Below, piece after piece: positions 8,376 to 16,903 of a stretch of DNA of 64,000 bases. Under the pieces are notes generated by a model. That model was not told the DNA's origin. It saw only the letters and a list, made by a program, of their open reading frames with translations, and searched no databases. The stretch lies in assembly GCA_903856725.1 (NCBI GenBank), contig CAIOCT010000050.1:22551-86550 (forward strand), read 5' to 3'. Origin of the DNA: an uncultured Verrucomicrobiota bacterium (GTDB lineage Bacteria; Verrucomicrobiota; Verrucomicrobiia; Opitutales; Opitutaceae). Position 1 is the stretch's first letter; each line of letters begins with the position of its first letter. The position numbers and the translations under genes are program-made.

Positions 8376-9470
8376 TCAGGCCGCCCGATATTGGGTCGGT
8401 TTAATCCGGCGATAAAAGCTGCTAAGCAATGGTTCAAAATTTTGCGCGTGGAAAATTAGCGAAGCGTGCTGGACGGGATTTTCAGGAGTATTTCTTACGG
8501 TCAAACAGTGCCCGAGGGGAAAACATTTCAGCGTTTGCTGGCGCAAGATTTGTTCCGTCGGCGAATTATCCACCAGCACCGCACTTTCTTTCTCTGCGTA
8601 GAGAATCAGCGTAGGCGCCCGGCTGAGACAGCGCGTTTCACCAGGCAGGGAAAATTCGCAAAGGGCCCGCACGCGTTCGAGCACGCCGGTGGGGGTGATG
8701 GCATTGATCGTTGCCAGGACCGCGGCGCGCAAGCGCTGGGTTTCTTGGCGCGTGAGCAGCAGACCAAGGGCCGCGCGATTTTGCGCGCCGGCTTCAAACA
8801 TTTTTAAAAAGACGGCGCGAGAACGCTCGATGATGACCCCATCCGCGGGACCTTCGACCTCAACATATGGTTTGATGACGCGGCCCAGGAGCGTGGTGGC
8901 CTTAGGCGCAGTGGGATCAAGCAGATCAGCCACGCAGGCCACCGGACTGATCAGGATGAGTCCCGCCAAGGCCGGAGCCGTCTCATATGCCGTGGCCCGC
9001 CGCAGTAATTCCAACACCAGTCCCCCGCCAAAACTGATGCCAATCACGACCGGCGGTCGATGGTGGGCGGCGGTTACTTCTTCAATGAGATCAGCAAGCT
9101 GCGCTAGAAATAAATCTGTCGAGAAACCCTCGGGGGGATGATTCAGAGTGTAAAGGCTGCCTTGCCGGCGCAAACTTCCGCGGAGGAGATAAAGAGCATC
9201 CATCGCGTCGGGGACAAACCCGCCTACGACGATGGTCGGTTGTGCGCCCATGGCGGGTTCAGATAAAATCTGCGCCAGTTGCTGCGGCCGGGCGAGCCCG
9301 CCCGCGAGGACCGCCGCTTGGCGAGATTGAATGCGGGGCCGATGGGGCTGAGCGTTGGGTGGGCGAATTTTATGATCGGTCGTGCGCAACCACATCCGCA
9401 GTGGCGCGGCCGGATTGTGGCGAAGCTGCGCCACCAGTGACAGCATGGGGCTCAAATTTAATGCGGGCAT
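8376..9470 (-). CDS. Alpha/beta hydrolase, first gene of the GH3 operon
   Basis: The 364-residue protein has an alpha/beta-hydrolase core. The nucleophile elbow GISFGG has Ser146, the oxyanion strand lies near IVVGGFVP (residues 80-87), and LGHCLTVR places the catalytic His at 321. An acidic residue in the AEKESAVLVD segment probably completes the triad. About 70 N-terminal residues precede the core; they are basic and Pro-rich and do not look like a standard signal peptide. The gene leads an operon with two GH3 acyl-adenylating enzymes. A hydrolase beside acyl-amide-forming enzymes could release, edit or supply an acyl or amide substrate; this is inference. It diverges from the pseudouridine synthase gene. 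Confidence 0.8.
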   Translation of the reverse strand: MPALNLSPMLSLVAQLRHNPAAPLRMWLRTTDHKIRPPNAQPHRPRIQSRQAAVLAGGLARPQQLAQILSEPAMGAQPTIVVGGFVPDAMDALYLLRGSLRRQGSLYTLNHPPEGFSTDLFLAQLADLIEEVTAAHHRPPVVIGISFGGGLVLELLRRATAYETAPALAGLILISPVACVADLLDPTAPKATTLLGRVIKPYVEVEGPADGVIIERSRAVFLKMFEAGAQNRAALGLLLTRQETQRLRAAVLATINAITPTGVLERVRALCEFSLPGETRCLSRAPTLILYAEKESAVLVDNSPTEQILRQQTLKCFPLGHCLTVRNTPENPVQHASLIFHAQNFEPLLSSFYRRIKPTQYRAA

Positions 9471-9607
9471 GAGGGATGCCGTTATCGTTCAAGCTCGCGG
9501 GCCCTCGTCACAAAGAGAATTTCTCTTTGTCATCGAAGCTTAACCTTGGCGTTACCTATTTGTCGTATTGGATTGCGCCGAGGGCTTCCCCGGTAAAAAA
9601 GCACCCT

Positions 9608-10366
9608 ATGCCGCTGCCGCCGATCATTTTTGAAGACGATGCCTTAATCGCTTTCGACAAGCCCAGCGCCATGCTCATCGCGCCCGATCGGCGGGCCCCG
9701 GAGGGAGAAAATCTCCTTGAGCTGGTGCGGGCCCATCGGGGCGCGGAGGTGGCGACGGTGCATCGACTTGATGCTGATACGAGTGGCCTGGTGCTTTTTG
9801 CCAAAAATAAATTAGCCCTCGATTTCCTGAGCGGACAGTTTCAGTCCAAGACCGTGGAGAAAAGTTATCAGGTGATTACAGTGGGCGTGCCCCTGAATGA
9901 TAAATTCACCGTTGATCTTGTGATGAAGGAGGATGAAGGCCGGCCTGGGCGGATGTGTGTCGTCAAGAAACACGGTCAGATCAGTTTAACGGAATTTACC
10001 GTGCTCGAGAAATTTCCTGCTCCAGCTGGACGGGAGAGTTTTGCCTACGTTGAGTGTCGCCCCCAGACGAGCCGCCCCCACCAGATGCGGCTTCATCTGG
10101 CGGAGCAGGGCACCCCTATTTTGAATGATCGGCTTTATGGAACAGAGGCCGTGCTGATGCTTTCTGCATTAAAGCGCGGCTATAAAGGCCGCGCCGACGA
10201 GAAAGCCTTGATTGCGCACCTTGCTCTTCATGCGAGTGGGTTGACCTTTACGCATCCGCTGAGCCGCACAAAATTAACCTTGGCGGCGCCGTTACCGAAT
10301 GATTTTGCCGTGGCCTTGAAGTATTTGCGAAAATTTTCATCGGCGCCGCGCCGGATGGTGCCTTAG
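9608..10366 (+). CDS. RluA-family RNA pseudouridine synthase
   Basis: The enzyme has 252 residues from the ATG chosen here. The frame extends 44 codons further upstream, but that extension is not family-like, while MPLPPIIFEDDALIAFDKPS is the usual N-terminus of a short RluA-type enzyme. The signature HRLDADTSGLVLFAK contains the catalytic Asp of RluA-family synthases, and PQTSRPHQMRLHLAEQGTPI matches the conserved C-terminal RxHQIR block. There is no S4 domain. It converts uridine to pseudouridine in rRNA or tRNA, and the exact site cannot be assigned. It is divergent from the GH3 operon and is followed, after 50 bases, by the FadB-like gene. Confidence 0.92.
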   Translation: MPLPPIIFEDDALIAFDKPSAMLIAPDRRAPEGENLLELVRAHRGAEVATVHRLDADTSGLVLFAKNKLALDFLSGQFQSKTVEKSYQVITVGVPLNDKFTVDLVMKEDEGRPGRMCVVKKHGQISLTEFTVLEKFPAPAGRESFAYVECRPQTSRPHQMRLHLAEQGTPILNDRLYGTEAVLMLSALKRGYKGRADEKALIAHLALHASGLTFTHPLSRTKLTLAAPLPNDFAVALKYLRKFSSAPRRMVP

Positions 10367-10415
10367 CTTTACTTCACCCAACGAGCGCCGTTATGTTGAT
10401 CGCTAACTCAGGTTC

Positions 10416-12380
10416 ATGAGCAATCTCTCTCCGGTTACGCACAGGGTTGATGCAGAAGGCATCGGCTGGATCAGTTTCGACGCCCCCGCAGAACGGGCTA
10501 ATATTTTCAATCGAGAGACCTGTAGCGCCTTGCGGGTCGCGATCGCTGCTTTGGCTGAGCAACCGTTGCGCGCGGTCATCGTTCAGAGTACCCATAAAAA
10601 AATATTTATCGCTGGGGCCGACGTGAAGGAGTTGGTCCAAATGACCGATAGTCAGCACGCGACGCAGTTTGCGCGCGATGGCCAAATCATGCTGGCGCAA
10701 TTGGCCAGTCTCAAGGTGCCCGTGGTCTGCGCGATTCACGGGGCTTGTGCGGGGGGTGGTTTTGAGTTGGCGCTCGCCTGTCACTGGCGGTTGGCCAGTA
10801 ACGCGCCCGTTACCGTCATTGGTTTAGCGGAAGTTAGTTTTGGTTTGATTCCGGGCTGGGGTGGCACGGCTCGGCTCGCGCGTTTGATCGGGGTGTCGGC
10901 CGCAGTTGAGCATATGAATAAAGCTGAACTCGTACCCGCGGTTGACGCTTATGCGATTGGCTTGGTGGATGAACTCGTCGCGGCTGATGAGTTGTCGTCC
11001 CGCGCGAAAGCCACTGCGTTGCGCTTGGCGGCAGAAGATTTACCGCGCCGGCTGGAGCCGCCGGCCCCGTCGGCAGATTTTTTTACGAATCAACGCACGC
11101 TGGCGTTAGCGCGATATCGCGATCGACCGGCCGCGCTGGCCGTTTTGGATGTTGTTGAAAAAGGGTTAGATTTGCCTTTGGCCACCGCGCTCGATCTGGA
11201 GGCGGCCTTATTTGGCCATGGGGTGACAGGAAAAATTGCGCAAAATCTCCTGCAGGTTTTTTTACTCAAGGCCGCCGGGCGCAAGGCCACGACAGATCCT
11301 TGGTTTCCGGCGGGTCCAGCTGCCGAGCTCCCGCCGCCGAGCCGCACGATTGGGATTGTGGGCGCCAGTGATCTTGGGGTCAGGCTCATGTTTGAGTGCG
11401 CGCTGCATGGTTGTGGAGTGATTCTTTGCGATCCGAGTAAAGACGACCTCGCGCGCAGTGTGACGACGGCGCGTGGTTTTTTTAGCGAACTTGTGCAAGC
11501 GGGCCGGCTCACGTCTGAGGCTGCGCACAAACTGACTGGGGCCATTGGGATCACGACCGATCTACAAGATTTTGATCTTTGTGATTTGGTGATTGAAACC
11601 ACTCCTGATCATCTGGCAGCGAAGCAGCGGTTATTTACTGAGCTCGCTAAATTTACTCGCTCCGACTGCGTGTGGGCGACTACGACGGCGGTTTTTCCTA
11701 TCGAGGATTTGGCGGGGGCGGCACCTCAGTTGCTCGGTTTGCATTTTTCATTGCCGACTGGCCAAGGACCGCTCGTAGAGCTAGCGTTGGGTCAGGTGAC
11801 CACGCGGGCAGCCGCGGATCGGGCGCTCGCTTTTATTAAAACTTTGGGCAAGACGCCGGTTATCGGGCGATCATCACCGGGTGGTTTTGTAACCCGCCCT
11901 TTATTTTTTTATCTCCAAGCAGCGTGTCATTTGTGGCAGCAAGGGATATCGACCGAGGCGATTGATGGCGCCATGCAAGCATGGGGTTGGCCTCGCGGGC
12001 CGCTTCAGCTGATCGATGATTGGGGCATCGCTACGGTTGATCAAATGATGGGTCAGCTTAGTGATTATTTTCCTGAGCGACTGGCCCTGACTACTCTGGG
12101 GTCGCGCATGCTGGCAGCGGGCCTTACGGGCCGGCCGGGTGGGGGCTTTTATATTTATAGTGACGGGGTCGAAGTCCCGAATCCCGCGATGGCCGTTTTT
12201 GCACCCAGTCATTCCATTACCCGAGAGGCGGCGGTTATTGTTGCTCAGCTCAATGGCGTGCTGCAGGCAGAAATGCAACGGGTGCTAGCCGAAGGGGTGC
12301 TTAAGACGGCGGCTGAAGCTGATTTAGCCCTCATTTTGGGAGCTGCCTTGCCTGCTTTTCAGGGTGGGCTTATGCGTTAG
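10416..12380 (+). CDS. FadB/FadJ-like enoyl-CoA hydratase/3-hydroxyacyl-CoA dehydrogenase fusion with eroded dehydrogenase site
   Basis: The protein has 654 residues, shorter than the roughly 715-730 usual for FadB or FadJ. Residues 1-190 form a crotonase domain with oxyanion segments FIAGADVKEL and GACAGGGFELALACH and both catalytic acids (Glu117 and Glu139 in GLAEVSFGLIPGWGGT), so hydration of enoyl-CoA is expected. Residues 311-654 align with a 3-hydroxyacyl-CoA dehydrogenase, but key positions are changed. The NAD glycine motif reads GASDLG instead of GxGxxG. The usual NTSS segment reads TTTAVF. HFFNP reads HFSLP. The active-site Asn in FxVNR is Thr493. His443 and Glu455 remain. The dehydrogenase may be inactive or altered. 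No thiolase gene is adjacent. Confidence 0.85.
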   Translation: MSNLSPVTHRVDAEGIGWISFDAPAERANIFNRETCSALRVAIAALAEQPLRAVIVQSTHKKIFIAGADVKELVQMTDSQHATQFARDGQIMLAQLASLKVPVVCAIHGACAGGGFELALACHWRLASNAPVTVIGLAEVSFGLIPGWGGTARLARLIGVSAAVEHMNKAELVPAVDAYAIGLVDELVAADELSSRAKATALRLAAEDLPRRLEPPAPSADFFTNQRTLALARYRDRPAALAVLDVVEKGLDLPLATALDLEAALFGHGVTGKIAQNLLQVFLLKAAGRKATTDPWFPAGPAAELPPPSRTIGIVGASDLGVRLMFECALHGCGVILCDPSKDDLARSVTTARGFFSELVQAGRLTSEAAHKLTGAIGITTDLQDFDLCDLVIETTPDHLAAKQRLFTELAKFTRSDCVWATTTAVFPIEDLAGAAPQLLGLHFSLPTGQGPLVELALGQVTTRAAADRALAFIKTLGKTPVIGRSSPGGFVTRPLFFYLQAACHLWQQGISTEAIDGAMQAWGWPRGPLQLIDDWGIATVDQMMGQLSDYFPERLALTTLGSRMLAAGLTGRPGGGFYIYSDGVEVPNPAMAVFAPSHSITREAAVIVAQLNGVLQAEMQRVLAEGVLKTAAEADLALILGAALPAFQGGLMR

Positions 12381-12554
12381 CGGTCGCTGAAGCTTTTCGG
12401 GTGAAAAGAACCGAGCTATTTTGATTACTCGGCGCGGGTCTAAGAGGCCTAGGTTAATTGAAAGAAAATAAAATAAAATATCCCCCCATTAGCCGGCACG
12501 AAATGCGTTGCCGTTTGGGGATATTTTCTGGGAAATTTGAGCTGTAAATAAGCC

Positions 12555-15500
12555 ATGGCCCCCGTCGCCCCTCTCAATAAAGAACAGAAGCGCCACTTGC
12601 TGCTGACGATGCTGGAAAGCCGTCACGGTGACCTGCGTGAGGAGAGCTTGAATCGGCAGGGCAAGGGGCATTTTCACGTTTCCGGTCGTGGTCACGAGGC
12701 GCTGGCGGCCATCGGCGCGCAGTTACGGGAGGGGGATTTTATTTTACCTTACTACCGCGACCGTGGGCTGTGCTCGGGGCGCGGCCTGACCCTGCGCCAC
12801 CTGGCTCTAGAATATTTTGCGAAGCGCGATTCGGCGTCTCGCGGGCGTATGATGCCTTCGCACTTTTCCTCGCGCGAGTTGAATATTGTGAGTGTCCCCA
12901 CTCCTCTCGGCGCGCAATTACTGCCCGCCTGTGGTATCGCCTGGGGCTTACAGCTTGATGGCACAGATGGAGTCGTCGTTACCACTATTGGTGATGCCGC
13001 GACGCGGCAGGGGGATTTTTTTGAAGCGATCAGTTTTGCGGCTGAGCGGCGGCTGCCGATTTTATTTATCGTAGAGGATAATGGCTATGGCATCTCCACG
13101 CCCACGCGAAAAACCAATCCGCTGGTCTTGGGTGTATTGGATCGCGCCCAGTGGGTCGGTCTCGACGGAGCTGATACCATTGCCGTCCATGCCGCTGGTC
13201 AGGCTGCTTTGGCCAAATTGCGCGCGGGCGAAGGGCCGGTGCTCCTTTGGACTAAAATGGTACGGCTCGCTAGTCATACAAGTTCGGACGACCACACTCT
13301 CTACCGCTCCAAGGAAGATATCGCCGCGATGGAGGCAGCGGATCCCGTGCGGGTGTTAAAGGATAGGATGTTGGCCGCAGGAGAAATTACTGTCGCAGAA
13401 TTTGCGCAAATGGAGGCGACGGCCAAAGAGTTGGTACGTCGCGAATACGCCGCGGCGGAACAGGCTGAAAATCCGCACGCGGCAGAACTGCTGGCTGATA
13501 TTACGGGACCGGCCCCTCATTTAACCGAGGAACTGTTTCAGCCCGGCAAGTACCGCATGGGTGATCTGATTAACCGGACCTTGCGGGCCGGACTCGCCGC
13601 CGAGTCTAAGCGGATGATTTTTGGGCAGGACGTTGAGGATCCCAAAGGAGGAGTTTTTCGGCTCACCCAAAAACTATCTACTGATTTTCCCGCACAGGTC
13701 TTCAATTCGCCATTAGCAGAGTCGACCATTATTGGCGTCGCTGGTGGTTTGGCGCTTTACGGCCGCCGACCGGTGTTTGAGTTGCAGTTTATCGATTTTA
13801 TTTACCCAGGCTTTAATCAGCTGGTGTCAAATTTAGCTAACTTACGCTGGCGTTCCCATTCGGCCTGGAAAACACCCATCGTGTTGTACGCACCCTACGG
13901 CGCCTATTTACCCGGCGGTGGGCTGTGGCATTCGCAGGCTAATGAAGCAGTGTTCGCCCATTTTCCAGGCATCAATATTGTCATTCCCTCTACCCCTGAA
14001 GATGCGGCTGGTCTCCTGTGGACTGCGATGCAGGGAGAAGATATCACGCTATTTTTGGCCCCGAAGCATATGCTCTGGGCAGAAAAAGAAACGGTGGAAA
14101 CGGTGGTGCCCATCCCCCTTGGTTTGGCGCGCCGCTGTTTAGAGGGTAACGATCTCACCTTAGTCGCTTGGGGTAACACCATGGAGAAAGCGTACGAGGC
14201 AATTGCGGCATTCAAGGGTGAGGTGAATATTGACCTCATCGATCTTCGCTCAATTGCGCCGTGGGATCGCGCCACGATTGAGGCTTCGGTGCGGAAAACG
14301 GGCCGATTAATTGTGGTCCAAGAAGATGGCGAGGCCTGCTCAGTCGGTCAGATGATCATCACCCATATTTTGGGGCAGCCTGATTTATGGGCCGCACTTA
14401 AGGCCCCGCCTCTTCTCGTCGCGAAGCCTAATGTGATGATCGGCTATAATCCTATCTATGAATATGCCGCATTGCCCGATGCTCAGCGAATTATCGCGGC
14501 AATTGAGCAGACCGTCGGCTTGGATCTCACCCGCGGTCAAGCCTTGGCAGTCCCCGCCGCCGCCGCGCATCAGCTTACCGTTCCCCCCGCCGCTCAGACT
14601 CATGGCCCGCAAAACACGGTCATTGCTGGAACCAACGATATTATTGTCCGCGTCCCGATTATGGGTGAGGGGCTGCGTTCCGCTCGGGTCGTGAGCCTAG
14701 CGAAGCAGCCAGGGGATGTCGTGCAGCACGACGATGTCTTGTGCGAAGTTGAGACCGATAAAGCGGTGTATCCCATCGAGGCATCCTTTGCCGGTCGATT
14801 CAAGGGCTGGCAAATCAAGCTCGATGACACCGTGCTCATTGGCCAAGCCATCGCCATTGTCACGGGAGATACGGCTAGTATCGCGGCCCTACCAGTCGAA
14901 GGCGAAGCCGCCGCGCCAGCAGTCGCTAGCCCGCGGGCACCCGCTTCTCCATTAGTCGCCCGCAGTCCGGTCGTCGCACCGGTGGTAAAGCAGACTCCGG
15001 TCGTGACCTCGGTAATCTCTACTCCCCCTCCATCCATGACAGGAAATCTTCGCCCGCCGGCTCTTAATCCCGCTATCACGAAGCGTCTGCAATCTGTAGT
15101 CGCGACGAACATGTTGATGGATGTCCGTTGGGACGGACTCCGTCGCGCGCGGGAAGTTGCTAAGCAAAAAGAGGGTGCGGCGGCACCTTCGCCTTCGGTC
15201 ATGATGGCTTGGGGGCTGACGCGTGCTCAGGAAAAGCACGCGGCGTTTCGTTGTCTGGTCGATAAAGAAGGCGCGATTCATGAGAGCATCGATTTCGACG
15301 TTGGGGTAGCGGTGGCGTTGCCGGGCGATCGATTGGCGACTGCTTCAATTGCCCGCGCCAATTTACTATCTTGGGCCGACTTCAAAGTTGCCTATCAACG
15401 AGCACTCGAGGAAACGCGCAGCGGTAAACTCATCGAGGTGCAAGCGCCGCTAAATATTACTAGCCTCGGGGCTTTTGGCATTGAGAGCGCGACTCCGATT

Positions 15501-15698
15501 GTCGTCCCGCCATCCATGGCCACGGTCTTCATCGGCGCGGCTCACGAGCGCTTGATCAACGATGAAGGAGTCATTCATCCCGCCGAGGTGATTACGTTGT
15601 CGCTCACTTTTGATCATCGCGTCGTTAACGGCGCTGGGGCGGCCGCATTCATGCAGGAAGTTAAAAGCCAATTAGAGAACTTCCAGTTACCTCGTTGA
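12555..15698 (+). CDS. Fused 2-oxoacid dehydrogenase: E1 alpha, E1 beta and lipoyl-E2 in one chain
   Basis: The protein has 1047 residues. About 1-325 is an E1 alpha domain with the thiamine-diphosphate motif GDAATRQGDFFEA (146-158) ending in NGYGIST. About 330-660 is an E1 beta domain (GQDVEDPKGGVF, ELQFIDFIYPGFNQLV, GLWHSQ, VVQEDGEACSVG). About 695-770 is a lipoyl domain with lipoyl-lysine Lys736 in ETDKAVYPIEA. An Ala/Pro-rich linker leads to an E2 acyltransferase core (about 835-1047) with DHRVVNGAG. There His1021 is kept but the usual Asp is Asn1025. No peripheral-subunit-binding domain is visible. The expected reaction is oxidative decarboxylation of a branched-chain or similar 2-oxoacid to acyl-CoA. 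No E3 gene is nearby. The FadB-like gene upstream suggests acyl-CoA catabolism. Confidence 0.9.
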   Translation: MAPVAPLNKEQKRHLLLTMLESRHGDLREESLNRQGKGHFHVSGRGHEALAAIGAQLREGDFILPYYRDRGLCSGRGLTLRHLALEYFAKRDSASRGRMMPSHFSSRELNIVSVPTPLGAQLLPACGIAWGLQLDGTDGVVVTTIGDAATRQGDFFEAISFAAERRLPILFIVEDNGYGISTPTRKTNPLVLGVLDRAQWVGLDGADTIAVHAAGQAALAKLRAGEGPVLLWTKMVRLASHTSSDDHTLYRSKEDIAAMEAADPVRVLKDRMLAAGEITVAEFAQMEATAKELVRREYAAAEQAENPHAAELLADITGPAPHLTEELFQPGKYRMGDLINRTLRAGLAAESKRMIFGQDVEDPKGGVFRLTQKLSTDFPAQVFNSPLAESTIIGVAGGLALYGRRPVFELQFIDFIYPGFNQLVSNLANLRWRSHSAWKTPIVLYAPYGAYLPGGGLWHSQANEAVFAHFPGINIVIPSTPEDAAGLLWTAMQGEDITLFLAPKHMLWAEKETVETVVPIPLGLARRCLEGNDLTLVAWGNTMEKAYEAIAAFKGEVNIDLIDLRSIAPWDRATIEASVRKTGRLIVVQEDGEACSVGQMIITHILGQPDLWAALKAPPLLVAKPNVMIGYNPIYEYAALPDAQRIIAAIEQTVGLDLTRGQALAVPAAAAHQLTVPPAAQTHGPQNTVIAGTNDIIVRVPIMGEGLRSARVVSLAKQPGDVVQHDDVLCEVETDKAVYPIEASFAGRFKGWQIKLDDTVLIGQAIAIVTGDTASIAALPVEGEAAAPAVASPRAPASPLVARSPVVAPVVKQTPVVTSVISTPPPSMTGNLRPPALNPAITKRLQSVVATNMLMDVRWDGLRRAREVAKQKEGAAAPSPSVMMAWGLTRAQEKHAAFRCLVDKEGAIHESIDFDVGVAVALPGDRLATASIARANLLSWADFKVAYQRALEETRSGKLIEVQAPLNITSLGAFGIESATPIVVPPSMATVFIGAAHERLINDEGVIHPAEVITLSLTFDHRVVNGAGAAAFMQEVKSQLENFQLPR

Positions 15699-15783
15699 GT
15701 CTATCGAGGCTGGGCCCCGGCTGATTCTGGGTAGGGAGCATTCAGCACCGGAGTCATTTATTTTTTATCCACCCCTCCACTCC

Positions 15784-16890
15784 GTGTCACCTCTCACTCG
15801 GCGCCTTTTTCTCGGTAATGTTTCAACCCTCGCTGCCTTGACGTTGGCTCCGCGCCTGAGTTGGGGCGCTGAGCCCCCGCCAGTCGGGCGCAAGCTCGGC
15901 GTGGCCTTGGTTGGTTTGGGTGGTTACAGTCGTGGGCAGCTGGGGCCAGCTCTGCGCCAAACACAATATTGCCAGCTCGCTGGCGTGGTAACGGGTGATC
16001 ACGCTAAGGGATTAAAATGGGCGGAGGATTACGGTTTTCCGGCCGCAAATATTTATAATTACAGCACGATGGCCCAGCTCGCGAATAATCCCGCGATTGA
16101 TATTGTATATGTCGTTACGCCCAATGGCCTCCATGCGGAGCATTGCATCGCCGCTGCTAAGGCGGGCAAGCATGTCATTTGTGAAAAGCCTATGGCGAAT
16201 ACGGTCGCTGAATGTGATGCTATTATCACCGCCTGCCGCGTCGCGGGGGTGCAACTGACAATTGGCTATCGGTTATTTTTTGATCCTCACCATGCGGAGT
16301 TACGGCGGTTAGCGCGGGACGAGGATTTTGGCGCTTTCAACCAAATGTCAGGTGAACGTGGCTTTGTCATGTCTACGTGGCAGTGGCGGGCCGATCGGGT
16401 ATTGGCCGGTGGTGGGCCGCTCATGGATTTGGGAGTTTATCTTATTCAGGGCGCCTGCATGGCGAAAAATGGGGCGAAGCCGGTAGCGGTGACCGCACAG
16501 GAATTGCCAAAAACACGTCCTGATATTTCTCGCGATACGGAGGAGGCGCTGCGCTGGAGGATGGAATTTGCCGATGGGGCCCAGGCGAATTTAATGGCGA
16601 GTTACCAACAGAGCGCTGATCGCTTTCGCGCCGACGGCGCGCGGGGCTGGATTCATTTTAAGGAACACGCCTTTACTTATCGGGGCATGGTGGTGGAGAC
16701 CAGTCGCGGCCCGCTCAAATTTACGCCGCCGAATCAACAAGCATTGCAGATGGATGCCTTCGCTCAGAGCGTGCTCACAGGCACTTCAACGCCCGCGCCA
16801 GGTGAAATGGGTCGGCGTGACCTTACTATTATTGAAGCTATTTATGCCTCGATGGCGGCCGGCGGTCAGCGGGTGGTCGTCAAGGCCTAG
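15784..16890 (+). CDS. Tat-exported Gfo/Idh/MocA-family oxidoreductase
   Basis: The 368-residue protein starts at GTG. The N-terminus SPLTRRLFLGNVSTLAAL, followed by LAPRLSWGAE, is a twin-arginine-type signal, so periplasmic export of a folded, cofactor-loaded enzyme is likely. The Rossmann domain opens with VALVGLGGYSRG, and CEKPMANT carries the conserved Lys of the family. The C-terminal half is the usual alpha/beta substrate domain, with GGGPLMDLGVYLIQ in place of the common GGxxxDxGxH. The overall pattern is like glucose-fructose oxidoreductase. Members oxidise or reduce sugars and their derivatives with tightly bound NAD(P). The substrate is unknown. It lies 85 bases after the E1-E2 fusion and ends convergent with a sensor kinase gene. 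Confidence 0.9.
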   Translation: MSPLTRRLFLGNVSTLAALTLAPRLSWGAEPPPVGRKLGVALVGLGGYSRGQLGPALRQTQYCQLAGVVTGDHAKGLKWAEDYGFPAANIYNYSTMAQLANNPAIDIVYVVTPNGLHAEHCIAAAKAGKHVICEKPMANTVAECDAIITACRVAGVQLTIGYRLFFDPHHAELRRLARDEDFGAFNQMSGERGFVMSTWQWRADRVLAGGGPLMDLGVYLIQGACMAKNGAKPVAVTAQELPKTRPDISRDTEEALRWRMEFADGAQANLMASYQQSADRFRADGARGWIHFKEHAFTYRGMVVETSRGPLKFTPPNQQALQMDAFAQSVLTGTSTPAPGEMGRRDLTIIEAIYASMAAGGQRVVVKA

Positions 16891-16903
16891 GCCGAGCGCT
16901 GTT

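Noticed and set aside
9476..9607. 44-codon upstream extension of the RluA-type gene
   Set aside because: Family members begin at the downstream ATG; the extension has no similarity.
14600..15202. 200-codon open frame on the minus strand opposite the lipoyl/E2 part of the E1-E2 fusion
   Set aside because: It lies entirely opposite a gene with clear domains; the Ser/Thr/Ala-rich product is a codon shadow of the Ala/Pro linker.
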